Positions 50,422 to 59,605 of a DNA stretch of 64,000 nucleotides are shown piece after piece (the first letter of the stretch is position 1; each line of letters starts with the position of its first letter). The notes under the pieces were generated by a model that saw nothing but the letters and a program-made list of their open reading frames with translations, did no database searches and had not been told where the DNA came from. This stretch comes from an uncultured Selenomonas sp. (GTDB lineage Bacteria; Bacillota; Negativicutes; Selenomonadales; Selenomonadaceae). The stretch is taken from contig CAMVGU010000009.1 in NCBI GenBank assembly GCA_947167105.1, positions 1-64,000 on the forward strand. The letters are read 5' to 3'. The translations under genes were made by a program, and so were the position numbers.

Positions 50422-51459
50422 ATGACGGACAAGCAATGGCGCAGTTGTCGTTTCATGGTCAGCGGTCTTGCGCGCAAAGTCCAGTTCAACCAGGCTACTA
50501 TAGACAAGCTGTTCGTGCCTTTCCTGCAGCGCATGACCCGCCGCCAGCACGCCATGGGCCATCGCATGATTGTGTTTTTGGCAGCGCCGCCGGGCACAGG
50601 CAAATCCACCCTGTCCATGCTGTTTGAAAACCTGTCCCAGACGGCGAGGGGCATTGGCCCCATCCAGGCCCTGGGCATCAACGGTTTTTACTATCGCAGT
50701 GAATACCTGCGCAGGAACAGCATCGAGCGTGAGGGGCAGAAAGTCATGCTGTCCTCCATCAAAGGTGCTCCTGAAACCTATGATCTGGAGCGTCTGCTCA
50801 GCAAGCTGATTCTGCTCAGGCAGGAGGATTTGCGCTGGCCCATCTATGACCGTGTCAGCCATGATATCGTCGAGGATGTAGTGACCGTCAAGAAACGGAT
50901 TATCATAATTGAGGGCAACTGGCTGCTGCTGGGTGACAGCGGCTGGCAGCAACTGAGACAATATGCAGATTATACTCTGTTCATCAGGGCCAAGACAGCA
51001 GACCTGAAAGAGCGCCTGATCCAGCACAGGATGCGGGGCGGTAAGTCCCGCACCGAGGCAGAGCGTGTGTACGAGATGAATGACCGCCTGAATGTGCTGC
51101 GCGTGCTGACGGATTCCTGGCCTGCAGATGAAACCTGGCAGATGCTGCCGGACGGGGATTATGTGCTGAAGAAGCAGTTGCAGAAAGTGCAACTGGTGAA
51201 CAGGGAAGCGTTGTGGCAGCAGCCGGAAGTGCTGCTGGGGGACTCGCCCCTGCTGAGCAGCCTGAGCCGTCGCATGGCCTCCCGCTCCCCGGAAGAAAAG
51301 GCCGCCGGCAAGGGCGCCTATGAAAAGGGCTATATGGAAGGCCTTTTGGCAGCCCGGGGGGAGATTATCAGGAAACTATATGGCAGTGGCATGAGCAAAG
51401 AGCATTTGCTGCAATCCTTCCAGCTTTCTGAGCGGGAGTTGGAGCAGATTTTGCGCTGA
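50422..51459 (+). CDS. Nucleoside/nucleotide-kinase-like P-loop protein with an extra C-terminal helical tail
   Basis: A 345-aa protein. Residues 1-240 resemble the uridine kinase/pantothenate kinase-like group: Walker A APPGTGKST (55-63), GINGFYYRSEYLRR with substrate-binding residues, KGAPETYDLERL, IYDRVSHDIVEDVV and IIIIEGNWLLL as the Walker B strand. Phosphorylation of a sugar, nucleoside or vitamin is inferred; the substrate is not known. Residues about 290-345 (KGAYEKGYMEGLLAARGEII, then GMSKEHLLQSFQLSERELEQI) look like a C-terminal tail seen in Rpn/PD-(D/E)XK-type proteins. AGGAGGC site before ATG. Confidence 0.72.
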   Translation: MTDKQWRSCRFMVSGLARKVQFNQATIDKLFVPFLQRMTRRQHAMGHRMIVFLAAPPGTGKSTLSMLFENLSQTARGIGPIQALGINGFYYRSEYLRRNSIEREGQKVMLSSIKGAPETYDLERLLSKLILLRQEDLRWPIYDRVSHDIVEDVVTVKKRIIIIEGNWLLLGDSGWQQLRQYADYTLFIRAKTADLKERLIQHRMRGGKSRTEAERVYEMNDRLNVLRVLTDSWPADETWQMLPDGDYVLKKQLQKVQLVNREALWQQPEVLLGDSPLLSSLSRRMASRSPEEKAAGKGAYEKGYMEGLLAARGEIIRKLYGSGMSKEHLLQSFQLSERELEQILR

Positions 51460-51466
51460 GTGTATT

Positions 51467-51757
51467 TTATTTGGCCTTGCTGGCAAAGAGATAGACCAGC
51501 ACGGTCAGCACCAGCCCTAAGCAGCCGTACAGCATGCCGTTTTCTATGAAGGCGTAGATGGTGGCGGCCAGGCAGAACAGCACGGAGATGATGGTCATTT
51601 TCGCATTTTCCTTGCGATAGGCAAAGGTCTGGTAATCCACGCCGGTGGCTTTCTTGAAACATTCGGGGCAGATGATGTGCTTATTGCCTTCATTGTCCGT
51701 GTGTACCAGGGCTTCTTTTTCATCAAGGTTGCGGCTGCAGTCTTCACATTTAAGCAT
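51467..51757 (-). CDS. Zinc-ribbon membrane protein, hypothetical
   Basis: A 96-aa protein with an N-terminal zinc ribbon (CEDC at residues 4-7 and CPEC at about 30-33), then two membrane segments (TIISVLFCLAATIYAFI and LYGCLGLVLTVLVYLFA) and a basic end. No known function. A good GGAGG site precedes ATG on the minus strand. It converges on the kinase gene with 7 bp between the stops. Confidence 0.7.
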   Translation of the reverse strand: MLKCEDCSRNLDEKEALVHTDNEGNKHIICPECFKKATGVDYQTFAYRKENAKMTIISVLFCLAATIYAFIENGMLYGCLGLVLTVLVYLFASKAK

Positions 51758-51871
51758 GGTTGTATTCCTCCAGGTCTGATGTTAATAATTGCAATATATA
51801 AAAAAACAAACACCATTGTACCGCAAAATCGCTGTGCTGACTACTGTTGCCAGCGGTTTTTGTCTTTTCAC

Positions 51872-51900
51872 TTGTCAATGAATACAAACTCTGCTAAAAT
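51872..51900 (+). promoter_or_regulatory. Promoter of ahbA
   Basis: TTGTCA, 17-bp spacer, TAAAAT, about 60 nt before ahbA. It likely drives ahbA-ahbB-miaB. A hairpin (AAAATCGCTG/CAGCGGTTTT, 51825-51860) lies just upstream. Confidence 0.7.
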
Positions 51901-51962
51901 GAGGTTAAGAAAAAAGTGAATACGGTTCATTTATCAGGGAAAATATGGGGAGCGGGGAGCAG

Positions 51963-52421
51963 ATGGCAGAATTGGGAAATTTCGACAAAAAATTACTGAA
52001 TCTTTTGCAAGGACATCTGCCCGTTTGCAGCCGGCCTTTCGCCAGGCTGGCGGAGGAATTGGGCAGTGATGAGGAGACTGTGCTGCAGCACGTGCAGGAT
52101 TTGAAGTCCAGTGGCTACTTGCGGCGTATCGGCACATTCTTTGACTCGAATCGCCTGGGTTACGTGGGGACGCTGATTGCTCTCAGGGTGGAGCCGGACA
52201 GGGTGGCTGCGGTGGCCGAGGCCATCAACCGCTACCCAGGGGCGACCCACAATTATGAGCGGGAGGGCAAGTATAATCTGTGGTTCACTCTGCTGACGCC
52301 GGGGAAGGCTCAGGAGCAGAAGATACTTGCGGAAGTTGAGACACTGCCGGGGGTCGAGGATATGCTGAATCTGAAAGCGAACAAGAAGTACAAGGTAAAT
52401 GTGCAGTTCAAGCTGCAGTGA
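51963..52421 (+). CDS. ahbA: Siroheme decarboxylase subunit AhbA
   Basis: A 152-aa Lrp/AsnC-fold protein of the alternative haem pathway. AhbA with AhbB decarboxylates siroheme to didecarboxysiroheme. It has an N-terminal winged helix (DKKLLNLLQGHLPVCSRPF) and the family block RRIGTFFDSNRLGYVGTL, then RYPGATHNYEREGKYNLWF, whose His and Tyr are typical of siroheme decarboxylases rather than Lrp regulators. ATG at 51963 is chosen with GGGGAG just before; an in-frame ATG six codons upstream is an alternative. AhbC and AhbD are not in the window. Confidence 0.88.
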   Translation: MAELGNFDKKLLNLLQGHLPVCSRPFARLAEELGSDEETVLQHVQDLKSSGYLRRIGTFFDSNRLGYVGTLIALRVEPDRVAAVAEAINRYPGATHNYEREGKYNLWFTLLTPGKAQEQKILAEVETLPGVEDMLNLKANKKYKVNVQFKLQ

Positions 52422-52447
52422 GATAAAGATGGGGGCTGGGTGTAGGC

Positions 52448-52933
52448 GTGGCAGAAGATACGTCATTAAGCGAGCTGGACAAGAAAATAGTGCAGGCCCT
52501 CCAGGGAGATTTCCCCCTTGTGGCGGAGCCCTATAAGGTACTTGCTGAAAGCATCGGCATTTCGGAGGAGCTTTTCCTGGAACGTGTGCGTGCGATGGAA
52601 GCCGAAAAAAAAATCCGCAAGATGGGTGCGGTGCTGCGTCATCGTGAAGTCGGCTTTCAGGCGAATGTGCTGGTGGTCTGGCGAGTGCCGGAGGACAGGC
52701 TGGACGAGATTGCACAGCAAATGGCTGCCTGCCCTGCGGTTTCCCACTGCTACGACCGCAATACCGCGCCGGGCTGGCCCTACAATCTCTATACGATGGT
52801 GCATGGGCGCAGCCGCGAGGAGTGTGAGCAACTGGCGGCTGAGCTGGGCAGGCAGTGCGGTGTCAGCGAGCGGATGATGCTCTACAGCAAGCATGAGTGG
52901 AAGAAGACCAGCATGAAATATTTTTGCGAGTGA
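52448..52933 (+). CDS. ahbB: Siroheme decarboxylase subunit AhbB
   Basis: The 161-aa partner of AhbA with the same two-domain fold. Family marks are KIRKMGAVLRHREVGFQANV, VSHCYDRNTAPGWPYNLYTM (His and Trp-Pro-Tyr-Asn-Leu-Tyr) and the C-terminal YSKHEWKKTSMKYF. GTG start, 26 nt after ahbA, so the pair is co-transcribed. An Lrp-type regulator is the other reading but the decarboxylase motifs favour AhbB. Confidence 0.88.
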   Translation: MAEDTSLSELDKKIVQALQGDFPLVAEPYKVLAESIGISEELFLERVRAMEAEKKIRKMGAVLRHREVGFQANVLVVWRVPEDRLDEIAQQMAACPAVSHCYDRNTAPGWPYNLYTMVHGRSREECEQLAAELGRQCGVSERMMLYSKHEWKKTSMKYFCE

Positions 52934-52976
52934 TAGCCGCGGCTGAATAGGAGCCATGGCTTGGGAGTAGCTTAGT

Positions 52977-54293
52977 ATGAAAGCTGTATTTATAGAATCT
53001 TATGGCTGTCAGGCCAATCAGGCTGACGCAGAACGCATGGAAGGGCAGTTGCGCGTGATTGGCTACGCGCGCACAGGGAATATGAAAGAGGCAGACTTAA
53101 TCCTGCTGAATACCTGCTGCGTGCGGGAGACGGCCGAGGACAAGGTCTATGGCAAGATTGGCGAGATCAAGAGCCTGAAGCGCGAGCGGCCTGAGCTGAT
53201 TTTCGGCATTGCCGGCTGTATGGCCCAGAAGGAAGGCGAAGCCCTGCTGAGACGGGCACCCCATATTGATTTCGTGCTGGGCACGAATAAAGTGCATAGG
53301 CTGTCCCAGGTGGTGCGGAAACTGGAAATCCGGCGTGAACACATTGTCGATGTAGCCCTGGGTGAGACTGAACTGCCGGATGAAAGCGAAGCACCGGCGG
53401 TGCGCCGGAGTGCGATTTCGGCCTGGGTGCCCATCATGTACGGCTGCAATAATTTCTGTACCTACTGCATCGTGCCCTATGTGCGAGGCCGCGAGCGCAG
53501 CCGTTTGCCGGAGGATGTCCTGCGTGAGGTGGAGCAGGTCGTGGCGGATGGCTACAAGGAGGTCACACTGCTGGGGCAGAATGTCAACTCCTACGGCAAG
53601 GATCACAAGCAGGCAACTTTTGCACAGCTCCTGCGGCAGGTGGATGCAGTGCCGGGTATCAGGCGCGTGCGCTTTATGACCTCCCACCCGAAGGATTTGT
53701 CCGATGAGGTCATTGGGGCTATCCGTGAGGGAAAGCATATCTGTGAGCACATCCACTTGCCCGTGCAGTACGGCGCTGATAAATTGCTGAAAGCCATGAA
53801 CCGGGTGTATACTGTGGAGGCGTACAAGGCACTGGTGGCGCGCATACGCCGGGCGTTGCCGGAGGTGAGCCTGACCACGGATCTTATTGTGGGCTTTCCC
53901 GGCGAGACGGATGAGGATTTTCGGGAGATGCTGGACTTTCTCAGGGAAATTCGCTATGATGCAGCCTATACCTTCAAATATTCGCCCCGCTCAGGCACTC
54001 CGGCGGCTACCTTGCCGGAGCAGGTGCCGGAGGAGCTCAAGAAGGAGCGTCTGCAGCAGCTGATGGATGTGCAGAATGAAATCAGCCTGGCCATAAATCA
54101 GGAGCTTTTGGGCAGGGTCATGGAGGTCATGGTCGAGGGCCCCAGCAAAAATGATGGGCAGGTCTGGATGGGACGCACGCGCACGGACAAGATTGTCCTG
54201 TTCCCCCATGGACAGGAGCAGCCCGGCGACTTCATGCAGGTGAAGATTACCCAACCCCAGACCTGGGTGCTCAAGGGAGAGAGCGTTGAATGA
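52977..54293 (+). CDS. miaB: tRNA-2-methylthio-N6-dimethylallyladenosine synthase MiaB
   Basis: Radical SAM methylthiotransferase modifying A37 of tRNAs. The 438-aa protein has the N-terminal UPF0004 domain with three cluster cysteines (11, 47, 81), the radical SAM motif CNNFCTYC (157, 161, 164), VTLLGQNVNSYG, HLPVQYGADKLLKAMNR and a C-terminal TRAM domain. Residues in the C-terminal part fit MiaB rather than MtaB or RimO. It lies 43 nt after ahbB. It contains the TRAM tail to the stop. Confidence 0.94.
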   Translation: MKAVFIESYGCQANQADAERMEGQLRVIGYARTGNMKEADLILLNTCCVRETAEDKVYGKIGEIKSLKRERPELIFGIAGCMAQKEGEALLRRAPHIDFVLGTNKVHRLSQVVRKLEIRREHIVDVALGETELPDESEAPAVRRSAISAWVPIMYGCNNFCTYCIVPYVRGRERSRLPEDVLREVEQVVADGYKEVTLLGQNVNSYGKDHKQATFAQLLRQVDAVPGIRRVRFMTSHPKDLSDEVIGAIREGKHICEHIHLPVQYGADKLLKAMNRVYTVEAYKALVARIRRALPEVSLTTDLIVGFPGETDEDFREMLDFLREIRYDAAYTFKYSPRSGTPAATLPEQVPEELKKERLQQLMDVQNEISLAINQELLGRVMEVMVEGPSKNDGQVWMGRTRTDKIVLFPHGQEQPGDFMQVKITQPQTWVLKGESVE

Positions 54294-54297
54294 CGAA

Positions 54298-54320
54298 GGC
54301 GGCAGGTTCTGCCGTCTTTT
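54298..54320 (+). terminator. Small terminator between miaB and mutS
   Basis: GGCGGCA/TGCCGTC (7 pairs, one G-U), loop GGTTC, followed by TTTT, 4 nt past the miaB stop. Partial termination is plausible. Confidence 0.6.
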
Positions 54321-54343
54321 CATGTTACAGGGAGAAAGTGTGT

Positions 54344-56932
54344 ATGGAACTAACGCCGATGATGCAGCAATACCTGTCTGCGAAGGAACAGAATCCTGAT
54401 GCAATCCTGTTTTTTCGGGCAGGGGATTTCTATGAAATGTTCTTTGACGATGCCAAGCTGGTCGCCAAGGAATTGGGGCTGACCCTGACCAGTCGCAGCG
54501 GGGATAAGGACAAGGCACCGATGAGCGGCGTTCCTTACCACGCAGTGGAGCAGTATGTGAACAAACTAATCGCGAAGGGCTACAAGGTCGCGATTGCAGA
54601 GCAAATCGGTGATCCGAAAGCCAAGGGACTGACGAAGCGGGAAGTCGTCAAGGTGGTGACACCGGGCACAGTCCTGTCAGAATCGGTGCTGCAGGATGCC
54701 AGCAATAACTACATCGCGCTCTTGCATGAACGGGCCGAGGAAATCGTGCTGGCCGGGGCGGATATCTCCACAGGGGAATGTTTCTATGGCTGCTATAAAG
54801 GCGCGAACCGTCTGCAGATGGTTCTGGATGAACTCTATCGCCTGATGCTGCCGGAGCTGCTGCTGGTGGGCGTGCCGAGCTTTGCGGATAATTTACAGGA
54901 ATTCTTGGATTTGCGCCTGCCCAACTGCCTGGTAACGCATTTGGAGACTGTCTCGGGGGCTATTAATGACCGCCTGGTGCAGCATTTCGCGGCAGACCAG
55001 CGTCCGACAGAGCCTCTGGTGCGCGAGGCTGTGGCAACCCTGCTTGACTATCTTCATGATACGGTGCGTACCGACCTGAGCCAGCTTTCCCATCTTTCGG
55101 TGCTGGACGCTTCCGAGAATCTGGTCATTGATACCTACACCCTCCGCAATCTGGAAATTACCCGCAATCTGCGTGATGGCAGCAAAAAGGACACCCTGCT
55201 GGACGTGCTGGACTTCACCGAAACTGCTATGGGCAGCCGCCTGCTGAAAAAATGGCTGGAATACCCGTTGCTGAGCATTACGCAGATAGACGCGCGTCTG
55301 GACGCAGTGGAGGAACTGGTGCAGTCTATGAGCATGCGGCGGGATTTACGCCAGTCTTGCAAGGAAATCCATGACTTTGAGCGCTTGCTGACCCGCATTG
55401 AGGTAGGCTCTGCCAATGCCAGGGACATGATTGCCCTGAAGGTGTCCCTGTCCTGTCTGCCTCCTCTGCGACGTGGGCTGGAGACGGCGAAATCGCGTTT
55501 GCTGAAAGCCGGACATGAAAATATCAGGGAATTCGGTGAGTTGGTAGACCTGCTGACACGGGCCATTGTGGACGAGCCAGGTACTTCCCTGCGTGAAGGC
55601 GGAATCATCAAGGACGGCTATAACAAGGAACTGGATGAATACCGCCGTCTTGCCACGGACAGCAAGGCCATGCTGCAGGAAATAGAGGAGCGGGAAAAGG
55701 CCGAGACAGGCATCAGGACGTTGAAAATCGGCTATAACAAGGTGTTCGGCTATTATATCGAAGTGCGTCACAGCGGCACCGATATGGTGCCGGAGCGTTA
55801 TATCCGCAAGCAGACGCTGGCGAATGCTGAGCGCTATATTACCGAGGAACTGAAAGAATTCGAGACGAAAATCCTTGGCGCACAGGAAAAGATTGTCAAT
55901 ATCGAGTACAATCTGTTCACGGAAGTGCGTGAGCGCATCAAGGAACAACTGATTTCCATTCAGCAGACCGCACATGAAATCGCAGTCATAGATGTTCTGG
56001 CAGGGCTGGCAGAGTCGGCTGTTTCTTACAATTACGTGCGTCCGCGCCTGCGTACTGACGGCGAGATTGACATTAAAGACGGCAGGCATCCCCTGGTGGA
56101 GCGCATCCTGACCAGGGATCTCTTTGTGCCGAATGATGCGGCCCTCAATCATCGTGATTGTGAAATCATGCTGATTACCGGGCCGAATATGGCGGGCAAG
56201 TCCACCTACATGCGCCAGGTGGCCCTTTTGACCCTGATGGCCCAGACAGGCTCCTTCATTCCTGCCAGGGAGGCATCAATCTCGCCGGTGGACCGCATTT
56301 TTACCCGTATCGGCGCCAGCGATGACCTGGTCAGCGGTCAGAGTACCTTTATGGTAGAAATGAATGAGGTGGCGCAGATATTGAAATACGCCACCAAAGA
56401 CAGTCTGGTTATTCTGGATGAAATCGGACGGGGCACCAGCACCTTTGACGGTATGAGCATAGCCAGAGCGGTTATCGAGCATATCGAGAAGAAAGTGCAT
56501 GCCAAGACACTCTTTGCCACCCATTACCATGAACTGACGGATTTGGAAGACGATAAAATCAAGAACTTCTGTGTGGCGGTAAAGGAGCGGGGCACCAAGG
56601 TGGCGTTTCTCCGGCGCATCACCAAGGGGGCGGCGGACAAGTCCTACGGTATCCATGTGGCAAGGCTTGCCGGTCTGCCCAAGGCCGTGACCGAGCGGGC
56701 GGAGGCTATTCTCTCTGAACTGGAAGCAGGGCACGGGGAGAGTGGCTCCGGTGCAGGGCAGAAGCAGCCGGCAGCTAAGGCAACACAGGAGCCAGGCATG
56801 GCCTCCCTGTTCGCCTCCGGACTTAGCGACAGCCTGCTGGCTTTGGATGTGATGACAATGACGCCCCTGGAAGCGATGAATGAGCTGTATAAATTGCAAG
56901 AGCAAGCGAAGAAGGAGGCAGGGCTGCTATGA
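54344..56932 (+). CDS. mutS: DNA mismatch repair protein MutS
   Basis: The 862-aa mismatch sensor. It has the N-terminal mismatch-recognition FRAGDFYEMFFDDA motif (Phe-x-Glu as FYE), lever and clamp domains, Walker A TGPNMAGKST (about residues 612-621), the DELGRGTSTFDG-type Walker B EIGRGTSTFDGMSIA and the C-terminal helix-turn-helix. ATG at 54344 is preferred because AGGGAG precedes it; a longer in-frame start overlaps the miaB end. Stop overlaps mutL by 4 bases (ATGA), so both are made together. Confidence 0.97.
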   Translation: MELTPMMQQYLSAKEQNPDAILFFRAGDFYEMFFDDAKLVAKELGLTLTSRSGDKDKAPMSGVPYHAVEQYVNKLIAKGYKVAIAEQIGDPKAKGLTKREVVKVVTPGTVLSESVLQDASNNYIALLHERAEEIVLAGADISTGECFYGCYKGANRLQMVLDELYRLMLPELLLVGVPSFADNLQEFLDLRLPNCLVTHLETVSGAINDRLVQHFAADQRPTEPLVREAVATLLDYLHDTVRTDLSQLSHLSVLDASENLVIDTYTLRNLEITRNLRDGSKKDTLLDVLDFTETAMGSRLLKKWLEYPLLSITQIDARLDAVEELVQSMSMRRDLRQSCKEIHDFERLLTRIEVGSANARDMIALKVSLSCLPPLRRGLETAKSRLLKAGHENIREFGELVDLLTRAIVDEPGTSLREGGIIKDGYNKELDEYRRLATDSKAMLQEIEEREKAETGIRTLKIGYNKVFGYYIEVRHSGTDMVPERYIRKQTLANAERYITEELKEFETKILGAQEKIVNIEYNLFTEVRERIKEQLISIQQTAHEIAVIDVLAGLAESAVSYNYVRPRLRTDGEIDIKDGRHPLVERILTRDLFVPNDAALNHRDCEIMLITGPNMAGKSTYMRQVALLTLMAQTGSFIPAREASISPVDRIFTRIGASDDLVSGQSTFMVEMNEVAQILKYATKDSLVILDEIGRGTSTFDGMSIARAVIEHIEKKVHAKTLFATHYHELTDLEDDKIKNFCVAVKERGTKVAFLRRITKGAADKSYGIHVARLAGLPKAVTERAEAILSELEAGHGESGSGAGQKQPAAKATQEPGMASLFASGLSDSLLALDVMTMTPLEAMNELYKLQEQAKKEAGLL

Positions 56933-58788
56933 GGGAAAGTGCAATCCACGTGCTGGATGATTCTACCATCAACAAGATTGCGGCAGGTGAAGTCGTGGAG
57001 CGCCCCGCCTCGGTGATAAAGGAACTGGTGGAGAACTCCATGGATGCAGGTGCAAGCCGCATCGAGATAGAAATAGTCGGCGGCGGCACGGAACTGATGC
57101 GGGTAACTGATAATGGCAAGGGCATGAGTGAGGCCGATGCGCGTCTGGCCATCCTGCGCCATGCCACCAGCAAGATACGGGAAGTTTCCGATTTACAGAA
57201 TATCAGCACCCTGGGGTTTAGGGGCGAGGCGCTGCCTACCATTGCCTCTGTTTCCCGCTTTTCCCTGCTGACCCGCGAGGCAGGGGCAGACCTTGGTACA
57301 AGGGTGGAGATTGCAGGTGGGCAGGAGCCGGAGATTTTGGAGGCGGGCTGTGCCCTGGGCACCACCATCAAGGTGGAGGATTTGTTTTTCAATACCCCCG
57401 CCCGCAAGAAATTCCTGAAGACAAACCACACGGAGGCTGCCCATATCAATGATTTTGTGGTGAAACTGGCTCTGGCGCGCCCGGATATTGAATTTCATTT
57501 TATGAACAATAACAAGAGGGCTGTGGAGACACCGGGCAATGGCAATCTGTTTGATGCCATCTCGGCGCTCTACGGGGGACAGGCAGCGGATTCCCTGCTG
57601 GCAGTGTCCTTTGAGGGGGAGGATGTGAAGATCCACGGCTATATCACAAAGCCTGCCTTCCTCAAGAGCAGCCGTGCCTGGCAGACCTGCATTGTGAATG
57701 GGCGCGTTATCCAGAATCGCGCCGTGGCAAAGGCTATAGACAACGCCTATAAGTCCCTGATACCCAAAAGCGGTTTCCCGCTGGCAGTGCTCAATATCGA
57801 GGTGCCGCAGCGTACAGTTGATGTAAACGTACACCCGCAGAAGGCAGAATTGAAGTTTGAAGATGAGAGCCGCATCTTTAAGGCTGTCTACAAGTCGGTG
57901 TTGGATGCCATCCGTCCCGCAGAGGGGGAACGCAGCCTGGGGCAGTTCGCGGCAGTGGTGGAAAAGCCCCGTGCCCATTTCGCGCCCCAGCAGGAACAGA
58001 TGCACTTCGTACCGGCTTCAAAGCCTGCGTCTGCCTCCTTCAATTCCACTGGCAGTGCTTCTGCCTGGAGCAGCCAGGAGCAGCCGGAGGTAAGCTTCCG
58101 TGATGCTCAAAGGGCCATCCGGCAGGAACGCAGCAGCTATATACCGGAGGAGCCGCAGCCTGTGCAGGTGGCTGAGCCGCTGCCGGGGGAGGCAGTCAGC
58201 ACTTTGGCGAGGGGTCTGCTGCCCATAGGCCAGGTGGCGCTTACTTATATAGTTGCCCAGAATGAGGAGGAGCTTTATATCATCGATCAGCATGCTGCCC
58301 ATGAGCGCATCTTGTTCGATCGCCTCTCGGCAGCCGCGGACAGGATTCCTGCCCAGCAGTTGCTGGTACATCTGATTCTCCCCTTCGACGAAAAGGAATG
58401 GGAACTCGTTATGAGGCATCAGGAATTGTTCATGGAGCTGGGCTTTCAACTGGAGCCGATAGGCAAGCGTGAATTTCGTTTGATGGAAGTGCCGGCTGAT
58501 ATACCGGTTTCCGAGGCGGAAGATCTGATTCGCGAAATTCTGGCGGGTCTGCGGGACATGCACGCGGCTTCCGCCAGGGATATCCGCGAGCATGTGCTGG
58601 CTACTACCGCCTGCCGTGCGGCTATCAAGGCAGGTGAGGTGCTGAACCTGAAGCAGATGGGCATGCTGCTGGATGAGCTCATAAACACATCCTTCCCCTA
58701 TACCTGTCCCCATGGCCGTCCCACCATCCTGAAATTCAGCAGTGATGATCTGGCAAAAATGTTCAAGCGCACCGGTTTTGGTTTATAA
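56929..58788 (+). CDS. mutL: DNA mismatch repair protein MutL, endonuclease type
   Basis: The 619-aa partner of MutS. N-terminal GHKL ATPase: NKIAAGEVVERPASVIKELV, DNGKGM and TLGFRGEALPTIASVS. Linker about residues 340-430. The C-terminal endonuclease has DQHAAHE, ACRAAIKAG and CPHGRPT motifs; the consensus DQHA-x2-E-x4-E ends here in Asp (FDRL) instead of Glu, a conservative change. Since MutH is absent from such bacteria, nicking by MutL is expected. Coupled to mutS. Confidence 0.96.
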   Translation: MRESAIHVLDDSTINKIAAGEVVERPASVIKELVENSMDAGASRIEIEIVGGGTELMRVTDNGKGMSEADARLAILRHATSKIREVSDLQNISTLGFRGEALPTIASVSRFSLLTREAGADLGTRVEIAGGQEPEILEAGCALGTTIKVEDLFFNTPARKKFLKTNHTEAAHINDFVVKLALARPDIEFHFMNNNKRAVETPGNGNLFDAISALYGGQAADSLLAVSFEGEDVKIHGYITKPAFLKSSRAWQTCIVNGRVIQNRAVAKAIDNAYKSLIPKSGFPLAVLNIEVPQRTVDVNVHPQKAELKFEDESRIFKAVYKSVLDAIRPAEGERSLGQFAAVVEKPRAHFAPQQEQMHFVPASKPASASFNSTGSASAWSSQEQPEVSFRDAQRAIRQERSSYIPEEPQPVQVAEPLPGEAVSTLARGLLPIGQVALTYIVAQNEEELYIIDQHAAHERILFDRLSAAADRIPAQQLLVHLILPFDEKEWELVMRHQELFMELGFQLEPIGKREFRLMEVPADIPVSEAEDLIREILAGLRDMHAASARDIREHVLATTACRAAIKAGEVLNLKQMGMLLDELINTSFPYTCPHGRPTILKFSSDDLAKMFKRTGFGL

Positions 58789-58820
58789 CTTATAAATCAA
58801 GATACTGTCGCTACTTTGAT

Positions 58821-59567
58821 TTATTCCAATAGGTTTTCTGCCAGGCTAAGAAATTTCTGGCTGATAGGCAGCGCCGGGTCGGCTTCGATTGTGGTGCGCC
58901 CCTCCTCCTCGCAGCGGTTGATGTCTGTGCTGCGGGGCAGGTCTGCGACGATTTCCAGTTCGCGCTTCCTGGCGAAAGCCCGGACTTTTTGCTCTTCATC
59001 GGGCACGTTGCGCCGGTTCAGCACAATTCCGCGCAATTTAGCATAGCCGCGGTCAGCGAAGTTGTCCACGGCAGTTGCAATATTCTCAGCGGCGTAGAGG
59101 GACATTTTCTCGCCGGAAGTCACAATCAGTACCTCCTCGGCGTAACCCTCGCGGATGGGGGCGGCGAAGCCGCCGCAGACCACATCACCAAGCACATCAT
59201 AGAGCACGATATCGGGCTGGAAGACTTTAAAAAGCTGCAGCTCCTCCAGCAGGGTAAAGGTGGCGATGATGCCCCGCCCTGCACAGCCCAGCCCCGGCGT
59301 AGGGCCGCCTGTTTCTATGCAGAGCACGCCGCCGAAGCCCTGGCGGGAGATTTCCTCCAGGCTGGTTGGCTCCTGATCGTGCTCGCGCAGATAGCTCATT
59401 ACGGGCAGCAGGGGTCTGCCGCCCAGGAGATTCAGCGTAGAGTCTGCCTTGGGATCGCAGCCGATCTGGATAACGCGCAGACCCTTGAGGGCGAAGGCAG
59501 CGGCAAGGTGGCTGGTGAGGGTGGACTTACCAATGCCGCCCTTGCCATAGATGGCGATTTTTTTCAT
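58821..59567 (-). CDS. NifH-like iron-sulfur ATPase, orphan
   Basis: A 248-aa member of the nitrogenase-reductase superfamily. It has the P-loop GKGGIGKS (8-15), GCDPKADST, the [4Fe-4S] cysteines Cys95 (GLGCAGRGI) and Cys131 (DVVCGGFAAPIRE) and the switch region DVLGDVV. A homodimer with one cluster and ATP-driven electron transfer is expected. No NifDK, BchLNB, Cfb or related catalytic subunit is in the window, so the partner and function are unknown. ATG at 59567 follows AGGAG by 8 nt. Divergent from pncB over a 41-bp palindrome. Confidence 0.87.
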   Translation of the reverse strand: MKKIAIYGKGGIGKSTLTSHLAAAFALKGLRVIQIGCDPKADSTLNLLGGRPLLPVMSYLREHDQEPTSLEEISRQGFGGVLCIETGGPTPGLGCAGRGIIATFTLLEELQLFKVFQPDIVLYDVLGDVVCGGFAAPIREGYAEEVLIVTSGEKMSLYAAENIATAVDNFADRGYAKLRGIVLNRRNVPDEEQKVRAFARKRELEIVADLPRSTDINRCEEEGRTTIEADPALPISQKFLSLAENLLE

Positions 59568-59605
59568 ATACAAGTCTCCTATTTGTCTGTATTATTTTTT
59601 ATTGT

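Noticed and set aside
51825-51860. Terminator-like hairpin in the gap before ahbA
   Set aside because: The stem is weak and ends no plus-strand gene, since the nearest upstream gene is on the minus strand. Left as a note only.
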